This document shows, piece after piece, positions 1 through 11,465 of a DNA stretch of 64,000 bases. The DNA is from Torymus aiolomorphi (Eukaryota; Arthropoda; Insecta; Hymenoptera; Torymidae), in the NCBI GenBank assembly GCA_036365515.1, contig CM070873.1:71636529-71700528 (forward strand). The letters run 5' to 3'. Positions within the stretch are counted from its first letter, which is position 1. Each line of letters starts with the position of its first letter. A program made the position numbers and the translations under genes. The notes beneath the pieces are model-generated. The model saw only the letters and a program-made list of their open reading frames with translations, was not told the DNA's origin and did no database searches.

Positions 1-480
1 CTAAAATTCCAGTCACTAGTGTAAAGTCAAATGCTTTTAAAAAGAAATCATACCAAAATTGAAAATAATCAGAAAATATAATTGTGAATTCATGTACTAC
101 GATACACCTGTTACCATCTTAAAAACAATCCTGAACCTAACCTAAATAATACACTTTCTTCAGAATAATGAAAATATCAATGTTTCAACAATAAAACTTA
201 CATAGTATCGTGAGTTACCATACAAATTTTATAAAAGAGCATAATGCTTTGTATCAATACCTAATTGCAGATGTCCTTATATGCATTTAATTATTGAAGA
301 ACCAACTCAAACCAATAACACAGAAAATCACACTTTTGATAACCAAAACTAATCACAAAATAATTCTATCATAAAACCAAAATTGATCAGCGCAATCCTG
401 TTTTCAACCACACTAGCATTCACTCCGCACTGTTCGACTGTGGAGCACAAATCTACCACCTAGTCAAGCAAGGTATACCT
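1..480. other. AT-rich flank, no gene seen
   Basis: The stretch is AT-rich with no open frame of note, no splice-bounded coding segment and no repeat that I could match elsewhere in the window. It ends where the GC-rich island at 481 begins. It could be intron or distal promoter of a gene outside the window. Confidence 0.5.
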
Positions 481-3400
481 TCATCTAGTCAAACCAGCCC
501 ACTTCTTACACACCCTTGCACTCCACCTGTTACCATCCCCCGCATCCAAAACACACTCCACTGCCGCGGTGGTAAAACGTCGCTCCCTCGTTCGCAACCT
601 TCCCCTCGTATACCGCCGCCACGCTCCAAAAAACCATCCGCACTCCCCTCGAGCTTCTTTCTCTCTTTCTCTCTCGCTCTCTCCTCCGTCCACTATACGC
701 ACTCATACACATGACGCGCGGGCACACACATACACACAGAACAGCCAGAGCCGATGCGCGCGCTAAAGCTCCGACAGGTGAAAAACGCGTGTGCGCGCGC
801 GTGAGAGGGAGAGAGACAGTCGTTGCGCGCGCGCGCGCGCGTGTGTGTGTGTGTATGCATCTGCATGTGTGTGCTCCGAAAAACCCTTCCCTGAGACAGC
901 CGCGGCGGTGGCGACGGCGGCGTTGGAGAAAAAAACACGCGCGCGCGTGGTTGTGTCTTTCTCTCACTCACTCACTCCCTCCCTCTCTCGCTCGCTCCCC
1001 CAGGAGATGCACTTTCACGGAGGTTATCGTGCGCCTCCGAGCGGGGCGCATAGGGAGAGCAAGAGCGAGAAACACACATCCTTCCTCTTTCATACAGGCA
1101 CACATACACCACACGTACACCACACGTACATACGTAAACCAGCGTTCGCTCTGTCTCTCTCGCACAGAGCAAAGGGTGTCGTCGTCGACGTCTCGGTCTG
1201 TGAACCTCCTGGCAACGACGTCCAGCAAAACGATCGAGACAACATCCTTTTCGGGGTGGGCGCACGCAGCGCGGACAAGGAACTCTCGTATACTATCGCT
1301 ATCTCTCTTTCTCCGTCTCTCACTCTTTTTTCAACTCGCAATCTTTCTCTTCTCACTCGCACTCGCTCTCTGTGCTATATACACACTGTACATGTGTGCG
1401 CGGGGTATAATACGCATATATATATATATATATAGCCGTTAGCACGGTCTTCGCGCGAACTAGGTTATATGAACCCTACTTATCAGTCGGTAAAACTTTG
1501 GTGAACATCTCGAGATCGTCTGTCATCTCGCCCACGTTGACTTTATCGAGAAAAATCGGTCTTTTTTGCGACGTAAGGGCCGATTCACCGCGAAAATACG
1601 GTGCTAGCTTGCACGCACACGAACACATATAATACACACCTACACACCAAAATACATACATACATACACATACACACACTACATATGTGTGCGCGCGCGC
1701 GCAAATCGGCCGACGGAGACAGAGCGAGAGCGGTAACACGTGCATGAATGTGTGCGTGTATATACGTATCACGTACATACGCTGCACAGTACGTGCGTGT
1801 ACACACACCAGGAGGGAGAGGGGGGGCCACCATTTTGTCCCGTCGGGGGAGGTGTGTGTACATGTACGTGTAGGAGGAAAACTCGCACGCACGCACACAC
1901 GTACACTTGCTTGCAATCCCCCCTCTCGTTCTATCTCTGTCTTCCTTCTAAAAAAACTATTGCGGGTATTTTAAAAGGATGTCTCCCGAGAAAATTACCC
2001 CATCGTTCGTTCCGACCTCGTCGACGTCTCTCCTGCTGTTGCTGCTGCTGCTGCTCTGTTGCTCCTGTATGCGTGCAAGAGAGACCGTGTCTTCCCTCTC
2101 TCTTTCTCTCGTACTCGGGCACATATACGAGCGCGCGCTCACTACACCACTGTACTCTCGTGCACTTACACACGCGCATACACTGCCGTCTTGTTCGAGG
2201 GTTGATTTTTTCCTTCTCCTCCACCACCACCTCACCGCTCACCCAGGTCTCACTGTCTCCTCGGAGGCGGTTCTCGTCCTCGTGCACACGTACACTCAAT
2301 GCTCCATCTCTCTCTCTTGTTTCGGAGCAGCACGCATACATGCGCGGGCGCGCGGGCGCAAGCGCGGGAGAGAGAGACGGATGTCGTGTACACACACGCG
2401 CGCGCGCGGGCGCTCACTCTCTCGTTCCCTCTCTCTCCCTCTCTCTCTCTCTCTCTCTTTTGCTCTTCCTCGGAAGAGAGAAAAAAACACGCGCGGCCAG
2501 GAGAGATTTTATTTACCGCTTTCTCTGCGGGTCCCCCTTTGGAAAAACACTCGCGCTTGCACTGCTGTTGCTGCTGCTGCTGGTTCTCTTTCACGTAATC
2601 ACGTCTCTCCGTTACAGGGTGGCGCGGCGCGTCGTCGCGTGTCCTCGGCTTGTCGTCCGGAGACACTGCACCGGCGTCGTCCTCGTCGCTTTATACTATT
2701 GCTATATCACGAGGAATAGTCACGGTCGGCGCAGCAGCGGTGGTGGCGGCAGTGGCTACAACAGCGGTAGCCGCTGGCGGCGGCGGCGGCTGGGTTCGCT
2801 GCTACTGGCTCAGGCGGACCGTCGCTGACGACGTGTTGGTGCTGCTGCTGCTGTTGCTGCTGCTGCGGCTGCTGATCGTGCGACAACATTATCGTCGGCA
2901 CGTCGGTTGCGGCTGCACATTTGTGCTGCTGCTGCTGCTCTCTCTCTCTCTCTCTCTCTCTCTTGCTATCTCTGTCTCTCTCTGGTTCTCTGTCTCTCTC
3001 CGTTCTATCCCCACTGCACGGGGGTGGTGCGGACAGGCGCACGCACGCACACACACGCTTGCGCGCGGTACGATGAAGGCGAGTCTCGGGCACACTCGAG
3101 GGCGCGACGTAGGTAGCTGCTGGAGATAGCTGCACACACGGCGATCCTCTCCGTCTACAGACGCACTCTCGGCGGGGGCGCGGATTGTAACGCGCACTCT
3201 CGCGCCGCAGCACACACGGACGACAGGCGCGCGCGCGCGCGCACACACACTCGCGATTGGGTTGAAGAGACACACGCAAACTTGGGGGCCTCTGCCTGCC
3301 TGCACAGCGGCCGAGAGCGAGCGAGAGCGGAACGGACGACGTTACGACGAGCGCTGCTCGTAAAACGCCATGGGACAATAACAAGGTGCCGCCATTTGCA

Positions 3401-3840
3401 ATGCGGCCAACTGACATGCGCAAATCAATCGCGCGCGGGGCACACTGGGAAAGAGCGCAGACAGAGCTCAAGCTGCTACTATGGCGCTGCTGTAGCTGGC
3501 CATAGTGCTCGGCCAAGAGCGAGAGAGAGGGAGATACCAGGCGCCACCGTGAGAGGTTATGAAACGACGATGGCGCACGGGAGAGAGAAAGAGACAGGAA
3601 GAGTCGACAAGGAGACGGTGGCGCGACGCCGCGGCGATTTCCGTCCCGAGGCAGTCGATTTCGTCGTCGTCGTGGTTGCTGCTGCTAGCTGCTGCTGATG
3701 CTTGCAGCCAAGCTCCAGAATGGGTGTGAGTCGTCGGTGTGCGTTTGCTGGTTGAGGATATAAGAGTGACGGTTGCTGTGCGGCTGGTTCGTGATCGTCA
3801 TACTTTGAGCGCGGATTATTGGCTTTTTTCAAGACGGAAC
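481..3840. promoter_or_regulatory. GC/CpG-rich low-complexity island, probable promoter and 5' exon region
   Basis: Base composition jumps here from AT-rich to GC-rich. The DNA is dense in CpG, alternating CG/CA tracts (for example around 820-860, 1690-1710, 3220-3250), CT tracts (2416-2458, 2938-2965) and three CTG/CAG-rich runs (about 2035-2055, 2560-2582, 2837-2875). Long frames on both strands are compositional: they encode runs of Arg/Ser/His/Thr or Leu and contradict each other. Such islands elsewhere in this window sit at gene 5' ends, for example upstream of PP2A-A, so I infer a promoter plus noncoding or N-terminal exons of a gene continuing outside the window. Direction cannot be decided. 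Confidence 0.5.
2707..2889 (-). CDS. Candidate N-terminal exon with polyQ and polyA, unassigned
   Basis: On the minus strand an ATG at 2889 opens a 60-codon frame. It begins MLSHDQQPQQ, continues with a Gln-rich run broken by His, then a Pro/Ala-rich stretch with five consecutive alanines, and ends in a Cys/His-rich tail before a stop. PolyQ/polyA N-termini are common in insect transcription regulators. The Cys/His tail may be an artefact: a frame one base over is also open and reads a Thr/Ala/Val-rich sequence, so the true exon could end at a splice donor before the tail. No domain is recognisable. The gene, if real, would run leftward out of the window. The alternative is purely noncoding triplet-repeat sequence in a 5' UTR. 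Confidence 0.22.
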   Translation of the reverse strand: MLSHDQQPQQQQQQQQHQHVVSDGPPEPVAANPAAAAASGYRCCSHCRHHRCCADRDYSS

Positions 3841-4021
3841 TACGTTAAAACTTTTTTTTGCACAGATGGAAAATCGGTTGGATCGACTTGAATGTCTCGT
3901 TTTTAAGTTCTAAAAGCAATAATTTCAACTAGGGTGACTTCACCAGTGAAGGAACGAATAAGGAAATTGTAACTTTTGTTATTTAATTAAATGGTTTAAA
4001 AATGGATTAAAAGTAAAACCC

Positions 4022-4729
4022 CCCTGGTGAAAAAAATTTAATGCTCATAACAGTTGATATCTGCAGCTATCAGAAAAAAACTGAAGAAAATGGAAGAAAA
4101 CAGAAATTAACTGCAAAAAAATGTCGGAATTGAGACAAAGACAACAGTAATCTTCAGTTTTTATCAGTTTTCTTCAGTTTGTATCAGTTTTCAACAGTTA
4201 TCTACAGTTATTTGCAATTATAAACAGTTTTCTTCAGTTATCAACAGTTATGTTCTGTTTTCGGAAAAGCAAGCGACTTTAAGAAGTGAAGAAATCAGTA
4301 AAAAACTGAAAATAACAGTTTTATTCTGAATAAAACTGAAGACAACAGTTATACACGGATGAAAACTGTTTATAAATGTAATAAAAATATTGGAAAATTT
4401 TGCTATATACAACTTAATTCGATACTTGAACATAACATAATTGAAGAAAACTGATAATAACTATTAATAAACGAAGAAAACAGTTTTAAACTGTTTAAAA
4501 GTGAAGAAAATTTTGAAAAAAAGTGAAGAAAAATGAACAAAACAATTTTTTTAAAATTTTTTTGCGATTGGAATTTGAACATAACAGTTAATAACTGAAA
4601 ATAACTGATGAAAACTACAGATAGCTGTTGTCTTTGTCTCAATTCCGACCTTTTTCTGCAGTTATCTGCAGTGAATAACTGTTTTCTTCAGTTTTATTCA
4701 ATTGTCTTCACTATTTTTTTTTACTAGGG
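4022..4729. mobile_element. Periodic fold-back element (word CTGAAGAAAA)
   Basis: The element begins CCCTGGTG at 4022 and ends with the complement of CCCTAGTA at 4729. Its interior is a degenerate roughly 10-bp repeat around CTGAAGAAAA or CAGTTTTCTT that changes strand near the middle, giving a long imperfect hairpin. A non-periodic phrase at 4122-4150 (reading GAATTGAGACAAAGACAACA) recurs inverted at 4624-4645. It shares its design with 7584-8738, 10497-11075, 18340-18930, 19302-20580, 22844-23465, 62254-62780 and 63915-64000. No coding capacity is seen. Confidence 0.6.
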
Positions 4730-4997
4730 CCCTTTGAAATTTATTTTCTAAAATGTTCAAACTTTACGACGTTGAGTAAATTTTGAATAAAGAATCAAAG
4801 TAAAAATTTTATTTAATGAAAATCTGTAAATATCTCCTAAAAACCAGTAAAGGAACACGCAATCTAAGGGGCAATGTACATTAGCGCCGTTCTACTCTGC
4901 TCTGCTCTGCTCCATCCCGCTCTACTCCGTTCCAGAATTCTGAAACAAATAAAGGGAAAATCGCTTATAAACCGAACTGAATTGAAATTGAACCGGG

Positions 4998-5382
4998 TTA
5001 ACGGGGTGCCATAGTCCTACCATTACCGACCGAGCAATTCACAGAGTTTCAAGCTGATTAAAAATAAAATACGTCGAATCACAAAAAATCAAGAGAACAC
5101 TCTTCTGTGTTTTTTAACGTTCTATCATTCAGTCAAAGTTTGGAGTCGAAATATCAAGTCATTTCTGCAAAAACTTTGAACAAACGAAATTTAATTTCGT
5201 TCAAAGTTTTTGAAAAAACGGCTTGATATTTCGACTCCAAACTTTGACTGGATGATAGAACGTTAAAAAACACAGAAGAGTGTTCTCTTGATTTTTTGTG
5301 ATTCGACGTATTTTATTTTTAATCAGCTTCAAACTGTGTGAATTGCTCGGTCGGTAATAGTACGAGTAAGGCATCCCCTTAA
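4998..5382. mobile_element. TTAA-flanked fold-back MITE
   Basis: Two arms of about 190 bp are near-perfect inverted copies (for example 5018-5185 against 5200-5360). Both outer ends abut TTAA (4998-5001 and 5379-5382), the target duplication of piggyBac-type elements. It interrupts CTCTGC-rich sequence (4890-4925 and 5383-5405) that belongs to another fold-back. It is non-coding. Confidence 0.6.
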
Positions 5383-5410
5383 GCAGAACAGAACAGAGCA
5401 GAGGCATTGC

Positions 5411-5650
5411 GGGAGGAAATACAATAGGCGCCGTGCTCTGCTCCGTGCCCTGCTCCGTGCTCTGCGTCGTCTGCGCCGTGGTATAAGCATTCAGCTGGTT
5501 GGTTGATTCTATTAGGATCATAGAGCATATGTATATATCTAATGTCGGGATGGGTGGAATCAACCAATCAGCTGAATGCCACGGCGTAGATGGCGCAGAG
5601 CACGGAGCAGGGCACGGAGCAGAGCACGGCGCCTGTTGTATTTCCTCCCT
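5411..5650. mobile_element. GC-rich fold-back MITE (GGGAGGAAATAC ends)
   Basis: The ends GGGAGGAAATAC and GTATTTCCTCCC are inverted. The arms carry GCTCTGCTCCGTG-type repeats and pair across a short centre that contains a CCAAT pentamer (ACCAATCAG near 5567). A related CTCTGC-rich fold-back lies at 63432-63655. Small frames across both arms are only mirror images of the hairpin. Confidence 0.6.
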
Positions 5651-5652
5651 TA

Positions 5653-5831
5653 GGGAGAATGTACATAAGCGCTACGCTGAGCTACGCTACGCTGCGCTGC
5701 GCTACGCTGTCGCATTGATTACTTGTAGACCTCGTCGCTGATTGGCTAATATTTAAATGTTAGCCAATCAGCGATGTTGTCTACAAGTAATCAATGCGAC
5801 AGCGTAGCGCAGCGCTTATGTACATTCTCCC
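5653..5831. mobile_element. Fold-back MITE with TTA duplication
   Basis: The terminal inverted repeats are GGGAGAATGTACAT / ATGTACATTCTCCC, flanked by TTA at 5650-5652 and 5832-5834. The arms are nearly complete palindromes, with ATTGG/CCAAT on both sides of an AT-rich loop (5735-5770). A three-base TTA duplication with short inverted ends is typical of PIF/Harbinger-type MITEs. Confidence 0.65.
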
Positions 5832-5834
5832 TTA

Positions 5835-6188
5835 GGGACTGTCTTCATAAATGTGCTTGTGCCTAGGCTCACTGACTCTGACTCAACTCTACATCGGAGT
5901 ATTCAAAGTCAAGCCTCGAGCTTCGAGGCTTAGGGCCTCCGCACGCTAAAAACTTAACTTCAGAGGAATAGGAAATAACATTGGTTGTATATCTATACAT
6001 ATGGGAAATAGCGAGGAACAACGTTGCTGTTCCTCGCTATTTCCCATATGTATAGATATACAACTAATGTTATTTCCTATTTCTCTGAAGTTAAGTTTTT
6101 AGCGTGCGGAGGCCCTTAACTCCAATTGGTTCATTTTTGAGTCAGAGTCCGTGAGCCTAGGCACAGGCACACTTATGGAGACAGTCTC
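5835..6188. mobile_element. GGGACTGTC MITE with TTA duplication, interrupted by another MITE
   Basis: The left end GGGACTGTCTTCATAA (5835) and the inverted right end (6168-6188) are flanked by TTA at 5832-5834 and 6189-6191. Related copies are at 6713-6879 and 17100-17274. The loop region holds ATTGG. A second MITE (5933-6115) has inserted into the middle, which makes this copy about twice the length of the others. Confidence 0.65.
5933..6115. mobile_element. Nested MITE with TTA duplication (GGGCCTCCGCACGC ends)
   Basis: It sits inside the element at 5835-6188. Inverted ends GGGCCTCCGCACGC are flanked by TTA at 5930-5932 and 6116-6118. The two arms of about 90 bp are almost perfectly complementary, which suggests a fairly recent insertion. 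Confidence 0.65.
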
Positions 6189-6659
6189 TTAGTATCTAAA
6201 TACGTTTCAGCAGTGAAAGAATACATCGCCAGTGAAGAAACCGACGATTTTTTATTTTATTCGTAACAAGATAATTTCTTTTATGCAGAATCTTTATATA
6301 AAATGAAATAAAAATTTTCAAGGATTCGAAAATTATCGTCATGTTAGATAAACAATACATAGAAAGCTTGATATTTTCATATATATAAAGAAAATGTTCG
6401 TTAACTGGTGACTGTTCCAATACTGGTGTAGTCACCCTATGTTCTACTTTTTTTATGTTTTACAAGTAACAATTGAAAGATAACATTCCTTACAACATCA
6501 TCAATTGTATTTGTACTAAAACTAAACCATCCTAATAGAACGTAACGTTTAAAAAACGTTTAGACGCCTGTTATTCGTATGATCTTATCTTTACGAACCT
6601 ATGCAGTATAATCATATCTTGTGCAGAATTTGTCGGTGAGATACGATTACTAAGGGACT

Positions 6660-6925
6660 GTTTCCATAATTCCAAACGTGTAATCGTAATTTTACGGACT
6701 TATGCAATATAAGGGACTGTCTCCATAACTGTGCCTGTGCCTGCGCCAAGGCTCACGAACTCTGATTCAACTCTGAGCCAAGCCTCTCGAGCTTGGAAGC
6801 TTGGCTCCGATTGGTTCAAAGTTGAGTCAGAGTTCGTGAGCCTAGGCACAGGCACAAGCACAGTTATGGAGACAGCTCCTTATATTGCATAAGTCCGTAA
6901 AATTACGATTACACGTTTTTAAGAA
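6660..6925. mobile_element. GGGACTGTC MITE (6713-6879) nested in a second inverted repeat
   Basis: The inner element has ends GGGACTGTCTCCATAA and its complement, with ATTGG near the loop. It is the same family as 5835-6188 and 17100-17274. The sequence on each side (6672-6712 and 6880-6920, reading TTACGGACTTATGCAATA) is itself an inverted repeat, and another GGGACTGTTTCC end lies at 6655, so the inner copy landed inside an older relative. Confidence 0.55.
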
Positions 6926-7292
6926 CATCTAAAAATTTCTTAAAAATACTTTCAAACGTTTATTTGATGTATCAAAGTCTGGTTTCTAGTATTATGTAAC
7001 GAAAAATCACATGAGGTAAATAATCTACTTAAGTATAACTTATAGTCTCGAACTCATATGTCAAAGTTGTGATTTTGATGTTAGAGGACTTTAAAAGTGT
7101 TTGTAAATAATTGTAAATATAGTATTCTATATACAAAATCATAAACGTTTTTAAAACGAGTTTTTTCATTTATTAAGACATTTTTAAATAAAAAAAAGAA
7201 CTTGAAAATAAGAATATCAAACACCAGTCCCCACCTCCCCCATCCACTCACCCTTATTCCCTGACTTTCACTTAAAACCAGAACCAAACATT

Positions 7293-7539
7293 GAGCGTAT
7301 TCCGAAATGCGGAAACTGCGGTGACATTCGAAAACGCTTCAAAAATGCGTCCGATGGTAGGTATGAAGTTTCGGAACGTTCCAAAATTAATAAAAAATAA
7401 ATATCGGAAATTTTGGGTAAAAAAATATTTAGGGTTGGTCTATTTTAATGGACGTGGCTACACATTTCTGAATGCTTCATAATTTAACATGATGTTCTGA
7501 AACTCCGTACCCGAGTATTCACATTTCGGAATACGCCCA
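7293..7539. mobile_element. Short TIR element, GCGTATTCCGAAATG ends
   Basis: Inverted ends of about 17 bp (GAGCGTATTCCGAAATG at 7293 and its relative at 7523-7539) enclose roughly 245 bp of AT-rich DNA. A 63-codon frame across it has no recognisable content and I treat it as chance. Confidence 0.45.
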
Positions 7540-7583
7540 TTTTTACTGGTGTATTGTCATGCGCCACCTATCGATTATAATTG

Positions 7584-8738
7584 TCCCTGGAAGGAAAATG
7601 TCTAATAAAAAACTATGAATAACTATACGAAAAACTATGAAAAATCATGAAAAAAGTACAAAATTGGGCATGTTCATAGACTCTCATAGATTTTCATAGT
7701 TTTTCATAAATTTTTACAGATTTATTTTAGGTTTTTATAGATTTTCATAATATTTCTTAGTTTTTTACTATTCCTTTCGAAAAATTTAATTTGTAATCGA
7801 TCACAACAGAATCTATAGGAAATTCACAGAGACTTCGATGATATACGATCGAACACTCATTACATAAATTTCAGGAGATAAGTCTCCTATTCGCTTTTCG
7901 AATGAGAAATAGTTAAGGGGAGGTACCGGTGAAATTTCAACCCGGTCTTAAAAAAATCGCAGGGTGCTGTTAAATTTTTTCATAACATATCTTGGCATTC
8001 TGAACTGAATTCAGTGGGTAAATCCAATTTGCTAAAAAAAATTTTTCTATCACCTTTGAATTTTAAATTTTTTAAAAAATCAATATTTTTTCAAACCCAT
8101 ATGTGGAGTTGTTGATTATCACGCAATGTATTCACAAAAAAATTGTTGTCACATATTATAAAAACAGAATTTTTATACAAAAACAGAATTTTTGTACAAA
8201 AACAGAATTTATCTACACTTTTCGTATGTATAGTGTTAAAAAGATCACTATACTTAAATTTTTTTTTTAAAAATCAAAATGGCCGAAATGAAAAAATGCT
8301 AATCCTCCGTCAATTTTAAAAATGTTTGGCTCCTAATTTTATTGTGAATACATTGCGTGATAACCAATAACTCCACGTATGGGTTTGAAAAAATATTGAT
8401 TTTTTCAAAAATCAAAAATTCAAGTGATGAAAAAAATTTTTGTTAGCAAATTGGATTTACTTACTGAATTCAGCATGTAAAGATATGTTATGAAAAAAAT
8501 TTTCAGCCCCCTGCGATTTTTTTAAGATCGGGTAGAAATTTCAGCGGCACCTCCCCTTAAATAAATAAAAATGTATATTAAAATTTTAAAATTAAAAACT
8601 ATGCAATACTATGAAACTACATGAAAAACTGATTAGCTATGAAAAATTATAAAAGGTAATGAAAAACTACGAAAAATCTATAAAAAATTATGAAAATCTA
8701 TGAACGTGTCCATTTTGAAATTTTGCTTCCTCCTAGAG
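7584..8738. mobile_element. Periodic fold-back element (word ACTATGAAAAA), interrupted
   Basis: The left terminus is CCCTGGAAGG, followed by an 11-bp degenerate repeat ACTATGAAAAA that changes strand within the left half. The mirrored half is at 8590-8706, ending near a CTAGGAGGAAG-type terminus. The middle is occupied by an independent TTAA-flanked fold-back (7913-8560). Confidence 0.55.
7913..8560. mobile_element. TTAA-flanked fold-back (TTAAGGGGAGGTACCGG)
   Basis: TTAA at 7913-7916 and 8557-8560 bounds inverted ends GGGGAGGT / ACCTCCCC. The arms are about 240 bp and imperfect: a Ser/Phe-free AT-rich block around 8100-8160 recurs inverted at 8330-8390. It sits inside the periodic element 7584-8738. 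It is non-coding and piggyBac-like by its target site only. Confidence 0.6.
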
Positions 8739-8845
8739 GAAGCTTTGTGATCGTAATTTTTTGAGTTATTGTAAAAACATCTTATAATTGTTTTCCGAGG
8801 TGTTAGGAATCAAAATACATGATTTTTGAAAAATGTCTGTATGGA

Positions 8846-8856
8846 TGTGTGTGTGT

Positions 8857-8947
<91 letters not shown>

Positions 8948-8951
8948 CGCG
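8846..8951 (+). repeat. GT microsatellite ending in CG repeat
   Basis: Nearly uninterrupted GT dinucleotides run for about 90 bp and pass into alternating GC (8939-8951). Frames of Cys-Val across it are artefacts. Confidence 0.9.
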
Positions 8952-10440
8952 CCTGGATCTCAGCTTCTACTCGATCGATTTTGACCGGACAGGTCTCATT
9001 TTTTTTTGTTTTTTTTTGTGTGATGGCGGGTCAAAAATTCGTTTTTTTATTCGCCGATGCGTTTTTGTTTTATTTCGAATTTTCGATTTTCTCAAAATTG
9101 ATCTTTGCTTTTTTTTAATGATAAGATCGAGATATTTGAATCGAATGGATAGCGTTCGAAAAAGCATTAAAATACCTATATTTTCTAAAAAAAAGAAATT
9201 TCTCTAGCTATCACGGTTCTTTCGTTATTAACAAAAACGGGTTTTTTTTTTTAAAGATTATAACTCCTAAACTAAACGGTCAATTTTCTTGAGAAAAATC
9301 ATGATAATGCAGAATATGAATAGCTGTAATCTGTAAAAATTTGAATTCATTTTGTCGACTAGTTTTTGAGAAAAAAATTGAAATGTGAAAAAAATGAGTT
9401 TTGTATGTCCAACGATTACGGGAGTAAAATTGACTTAATTGCTTTGAAATTTCTTTTAGAGGTAGATTTTTGATAGCTCTTGGTCGAGTTCTTTGGGCAA
9501 AATGATTAGTTCAGAAATTTTAGAAATATTTGAGGTTAAAATTTTTTTAACCTTTTTTTCAAATCGTAATTTCTCGAAAACGGCTCCATGTATCATCTCC
9601 AAATTTATAGACAATTTTGTATGTGATATAGATAATATGTGTGCGAATTTTCATCAAGATCGTACGATTACTTTTTGATTTATTTTCTTTGTCGTATTAT
9701 CATAATTAGAGAAAACAAAAATTGGTTTAATCATGTTGAAATGTTGTGGAGATGTAGAGTCTATATATTATCGTATAGTCCCTCAGGTAAAAGAATTATC
9801 TCATGATTTTTAGAGATATTTAATTTAAATTTCTTTTACGGTTTTTTTCAAAATCGTAATTTCTCAATGACGACTTCATGTATCAGCTTGAAATTTATAG
9901 ACTATTTTGTATACAATATAGGCAATACCTGTGTAAAATTTCATCCAGATTATATGGTTATTTTTTGAGATGTTTGATATTTAAAATTTTAGTCTTTTTG
10001 TAAATGATTTTCTTTGTTGTCGCACAATATAACTGCATTAAAATTGTTTTAATTTCTTTGAAATTTGGTAGAGATGTAGAGTTTGTATATTATTTATTAG
10101 AAAAGTTTTTAGGGTAAAAGAATTCGTTTATAAATTTCAGAGATATTTGAGGTTAAAACTAGTTTAGCTCTCTTTTAAAATCGTAATTATTCGGGAACGC
10201 ATTTATGCGCGTGTGTTTTATACCTGCTTTTATTTTGTAATAGCCATTTATCATTTCTAAGGTTAGAACCTTTTTCTTACATCGGAAATTCCAGAAAGAG
10301 CACCCAAATACGGGCAGGCATACTACTAGAGACAAGTACCCTATGTATGAAATTTCACAAAGAAAATATAATTTGAAGTAAAGGTTATTACGAATTTTAA
10401 AAGGTTTTGACGATAATATTACAATCAATTATTTTATTTA
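8952..10440. repeat. AT-rich repeat with three diverged ~300-bp units
   Basis: The phrase AAATCGTAATTTCTC or a close variant recurs at about 9560, 9855 and 10180. Surrounding phrases recur in the same order: a GAGATGTAGAG motif, an AAAGAATT motif, 'AGAGATATTT' and 'AAATTTATAGAC'. The units are in direct orientation and diverged. The composition is AT-rich with no coding frame, and the origin is unknown. Confidence 0.5.
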
Positions 10441-10496
10441 TTTTCACACATAATTTAAAAAGAAAACATACCTATTATCCCTAGCGGGAATATTTT

Positions 10497-11075
10497 TGTT
10501 TAAAAATGTTAAAAACTGTTAGAAAGAGTTATAAACTGTTTAAAAATGTTACAAAATGTAGGATTTTGGACGTTATTAATCGTTTGTAACTGTTTGTAAC
10601 ATTTTTCAACAGTTTTTAACAGTTTGTAAGAGTTATTAAATTATTTAATAACTTTTAAATATTTATTAATTATTATTATTAACATAGTAATAATTAATTA
10701 TTAGTATAATTAAACACTCCTTAGGCTTCTTCTGCATTGTTTGACTGTTACTTGCCTTAGGAGTGCTCCCGCGCTCCTTGATTCTCATGATTATAATAAT
10801 GAGGTTATTAAATAATTATTAATTATTAATAATAATAACAAATTTATTAATTATTAATTTTTCCTGAAATATATCAAATTTAAAATTATTTGAAACTGTT
10901 TGAAAGTGTTTAAAACTATTAGAAACTGTTTGAAATTGTTACAAAGTATTATAATTAGAAAAAAAGTGTCCAAAATCATATATTTTGTAACATTTATAAA
11001 CAGTTTTAAACAGTTCTAAATAGTTTTAAATAATTTTTAACAGTTATTAACTGTTAATAATATTTCAAATTTACG
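10497..11075. mobile_element. Periodic fold-back element (word AAACTGTTTA), copy 1
   Basis: The ends are CCCTAGCGGGAAT at the left and the complement of CCCTGTCGTAAATTT at the right. Most of the interior is a ~10-bp degenerate repeat (AAACTGTTTA / AACAGTTTTT). The centre is AT-rich with a GC-rich block at 10720-10790. A second copy lies inverted at 18340-18930, agreeing over essentially the whole length, including the central block. Confidence 0.65.
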
Positions 11076-11465
11076 ACAGGGAACATGAATACTTTAATTC
11101 GAAAATGATCGGTGACATAGGCATACGCGGTCCACCTGATATGAGATGGATTCGGTCATATAGGTAATCACTAGTTACTTTTAAAACCCCATTTCTGCAA
11201 ACTGCAACATCCTCAACAAACGACACGTACAAAAAACATAACGCCAAACCTTTGATTATATAAGTATTTATACAAATTATTCTTCGAAATGTTCTCCCTT
11301 TACCGAGACCGTGTCTCGCTACCGTCAAGGATGTCACGTTTCTTTACGTTTACGAAAGACACACTATCACAGTACTCACACACACTTCACGCGTAAAACG
11401 TAAATAATCGTAAACGAGAAATGAACCCGACGACCGTCGCATCCAGGCGCTGGTGACACTTGAGC
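11076..11465. other. Moderately GC-rich single-copy stretch, no firm gene
   Basis: A minus-strand frame (11071-11337) has no ATG start and no recognisable domain. The DNA 11340-11465 is single copy by eye and might be a promoter or 5' UTR. Nothing here can be assigned. Confidence 0.3.

Larger units (their letters stand above)
3930..6439. mobile_element. Outer TIR element packed with nested fold-backs
   Basis: The left end (3930-3955, TAGGGTGACTTCACCAGT) is repeated inverted at the right end (6415-6439, reading TAGGGTGACTACACCAGT on the minus strand). Between these roughly 20-bp inverted ends lie several other complete elements (4022-4729, 4998-5382, 5411-5650, 5653-5831, 5835-6188), so this is an old insertion later used as a target. 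No transposase frame is visible. The superfamily cannot be assigned. Confidence 0.5.

Noticed and set aside
481..3698. Many long frames of 60-362 codons on both strands
   Set aside because: They are low-complexity Arg/His/Ser/Leu sequences in CpG-, CA- and CT-rich DNA, overlap on all frames and show no domain. Only one polyQ candidate was kept, at low confidence.
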